41,587 nucleotides of DNA from Anaerolineales bacterium (lineage in GTDB: Bacteria > Chloroflexota > Anaerolineae > Anaerolineales > UBA6663): positions 1-41,587 of the forward strand of contig JAEURK010000012.1 in assembly GCA_016789175.1 (NCBI GenBank), written 5' to 3'. The notes beneath the pieces are model-generated. The model worked only from the letters and a program-made list of their open reading frames with translations. It was not told the origin of the DNA and made no database searches. The translations under genes and the position numbers were made by a program. Shown piece by piece: positions 40,641 through 41,587 of this stretch (position 1 is its first letter; every line of letters starts with the position of its first letter).

Positions 40641-41587
40641 ATGTCTTCCTTTGCATACACCGATGCCACCCTCGCCTGCGACGGCCTGCCACTGCCGGCG
40701 TTGGCCGAGCGCTTCGGCACACCGCTCTACATATATTCTGCCGCCACGATCCGCGAACGGGTCGCGCGCATCAAGGCCGCGTTCCAGGCGCTTAAACCCG
40801 AACTATATTTCGCCGTGAAGGCCAATGGCAATCTGTCGATCCTGAAGCTGTTGCGCGTCGAAGGCGTCGGCTTCGATATCGTCTCGGGCGGCGAATTGGC
40901 CCGCGCGCTGGCGGCCGGCGCCGACCCGGCTCGGATCGCGTTCGCCGGAGTCGGCAAGACGGCCGCCGAGATGGCTGCGGCGCTCGACGCCGGAGTCGGT
41001 TGGTTCAATGCCGAGTCGGCCGACGAACTTGGCCGGCTGAATGCCCTGGCCAGCGCGCGCGGACGTCGCGCCCGAGTGGCCCTGCGTCTCAACCCGGACG
41101 TCGAGCCCGACACCCACCGCCATATCCGCACCGGCGGGGCCGCCAGCAAGTTCGGGCTGCCGCTCGATCAGGCTCACGCCATTGTGCACGGGTGGGGCGT
41201 TTACCCTGCGCTCGATCTGGCCGGCGCGCATATCCACATCGGCTCGCAGATGGCCGGTGCCGGTCCCTGGCGGGCGGCGCTGGATGCCATGCTCGCGTTC
41301 GTGGCAGCCTATCCATCGATCACGCACGTCGATCTGGGCGGCGGGCTCCCGGTGAGCTACGCCGATGCGCCGGCGCCCGAACCGGCGATCTTTGCCGGAC
41401 CGATCGTCGAGCGGCTGCAGCCGTTGGTTGGGCGCCTGTCGATCGGGCTCGAGCCGGGGCGCTATCTGGTGGCCGAGTCGGGAGTGCTGGTCACCGAGGT
41501 GCAGGCGTTGAAGACGATGGGCGGCCGCCGCATGGCCGTGGTCGATACGGGCATGCACCACCTGATCCGGCCCATGCTCTATGAGGC
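40641..41587 (+). CDS. lysA: Diaminopimelate decarboxylase, N-terminal part (runs off the window)
   Basis: 315 complete codons of a fold-type III PLP decarboxylase; the C-terminus is beyond the window. The PLP lysine is K60 in YFAVKANGN; HIHIGSQ near 196-202, DLGGGLPVSY and the PLP-phosphate-binding EPGRYLVAESG are the expected blocks. It converts meso-diaminopimelate to lysine in the cytoplasm. The start MSSFAYTDATLACDGLPLP fits the family, with ATG 40641 only 6 bases after a TACAAT box and no ribosome-binding site. It diverges from the T-box transcript across the 91-bp repeat. A related decarboxylase (ornithine/arginine type) is unlikely given the family blocks. Confidence 0.93.
   Translation, partial: MSSFAYTDATLACDGLPLPALAERFGTPLYIYSAATIRERVARIKAAFQALKPELYFAVKANGNLSILKLLRVEGVGFDIVSGGELARALAAGADPARIAFAGVGKTAAEMAAALDAGVGWFNAESADELGRLNALASARGRRARVALRLNPDVEPDTHRHIRTGGAASKFGLPLDQAHAIVHGWGVYPALDLAGAHIHIGSQMAGAGPWRAALDAMLAFVAAYPSITHVDLGGGLPVSYADAPAPEPAIFAGPIVERLQPLVGRLSIGLEPGRYLVAESGVLVTEVQALKTMGGRRMAVVDTGMHHLIRPMLYE

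Overview
The window is about 41.6 kb of GC-rich bacterial chromosome, densely packed with housekeeping genes. There is no rRNA, tRNA, prophage, transposase or CRISPR array that I can see. The gene content points to Chloroflexota, perhaps the Anaerolineae side; this is an inference and has not been tested by phylogeny. The grounds are a Val-type T-box leader, DnaD-type primosome genes, a DUF3179 protein, a bifunctional-nuclease-domain protein, a large alpha-2-macroglobulin lipoprotein with Big_5 repeats, Thr/Pro-rich lipoprotein linkers, and several -10 boxes lying directly against start codons.

Layout. 1-2284 (minus): the start of an ECF-transporter ATPase, an SDR oxidoreductase and alanine racemase. 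2520-8832 (plus): an SLC13/TrkA-C permease, tgt, uppP, a phosphate-binding-like lipoprotein and a GT39-type glycosyltransferase. 8843-9469 (minus): an MBL-fold hydrolase. 9712-15669 (plus): a 1985-residue alpha-2-macroglobulin-like lipoprotein. 15732-19701 (minus): a MerR/GyrI-type regulator with its own operator, bactofilin, a DUF4446-like protein, a phosphatase-superfamily metalloenzyme, a membrane thioredoxin and a truncated haemoglobin. 19927-22002 (plus): a divergent EF-G. 22090-27746 (minus): DUF3179, a double-ATPase helicase loader, a DnaD-like protein, DnaB and a bifunctional nuclease. 27989-33415 (plus): polyphosphate kinase and a chemoreceptor-like protein. 33503-40265 (minus): a sarcosine-oxidase-like enzyme, an acetyl xylan esterase, a lipoprotein, valS and an acetamidase/formamidase, the last headed by a T-box. 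40641-end (plus): the first part of lysA.

Functional links. DnaB, the DnaD-like protein and the tandem loader form a replication-initiation cluster whose dnaB-dnaD gap is filled by a perfect 66-bp palindrome. Alr, UppP and LysA supply D-alanine, undecaprenyl phosphate and diaminopimelate or lysine for the cell envelope. The T-box has a GUC (valine) specifier and sits before the amidase gene, with valS next on the same strand, so valyl-tRNA charging probably controls both.

The least ordinary material is between the genes: a 91-bp palindromic element with 10-bp internal repeats present twice in inverted orientation with one difference; a purine/pyrimidine element seen twice between genes and apparently once inside valS; a GATTGCTGATTG word found in gaps and in the first codons of valS; and a recurring TACAAT -10 box. 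Start codons were moved inward from the longest open frame in many genes, using family N-termini, promoter position and ribosome-binding sites.
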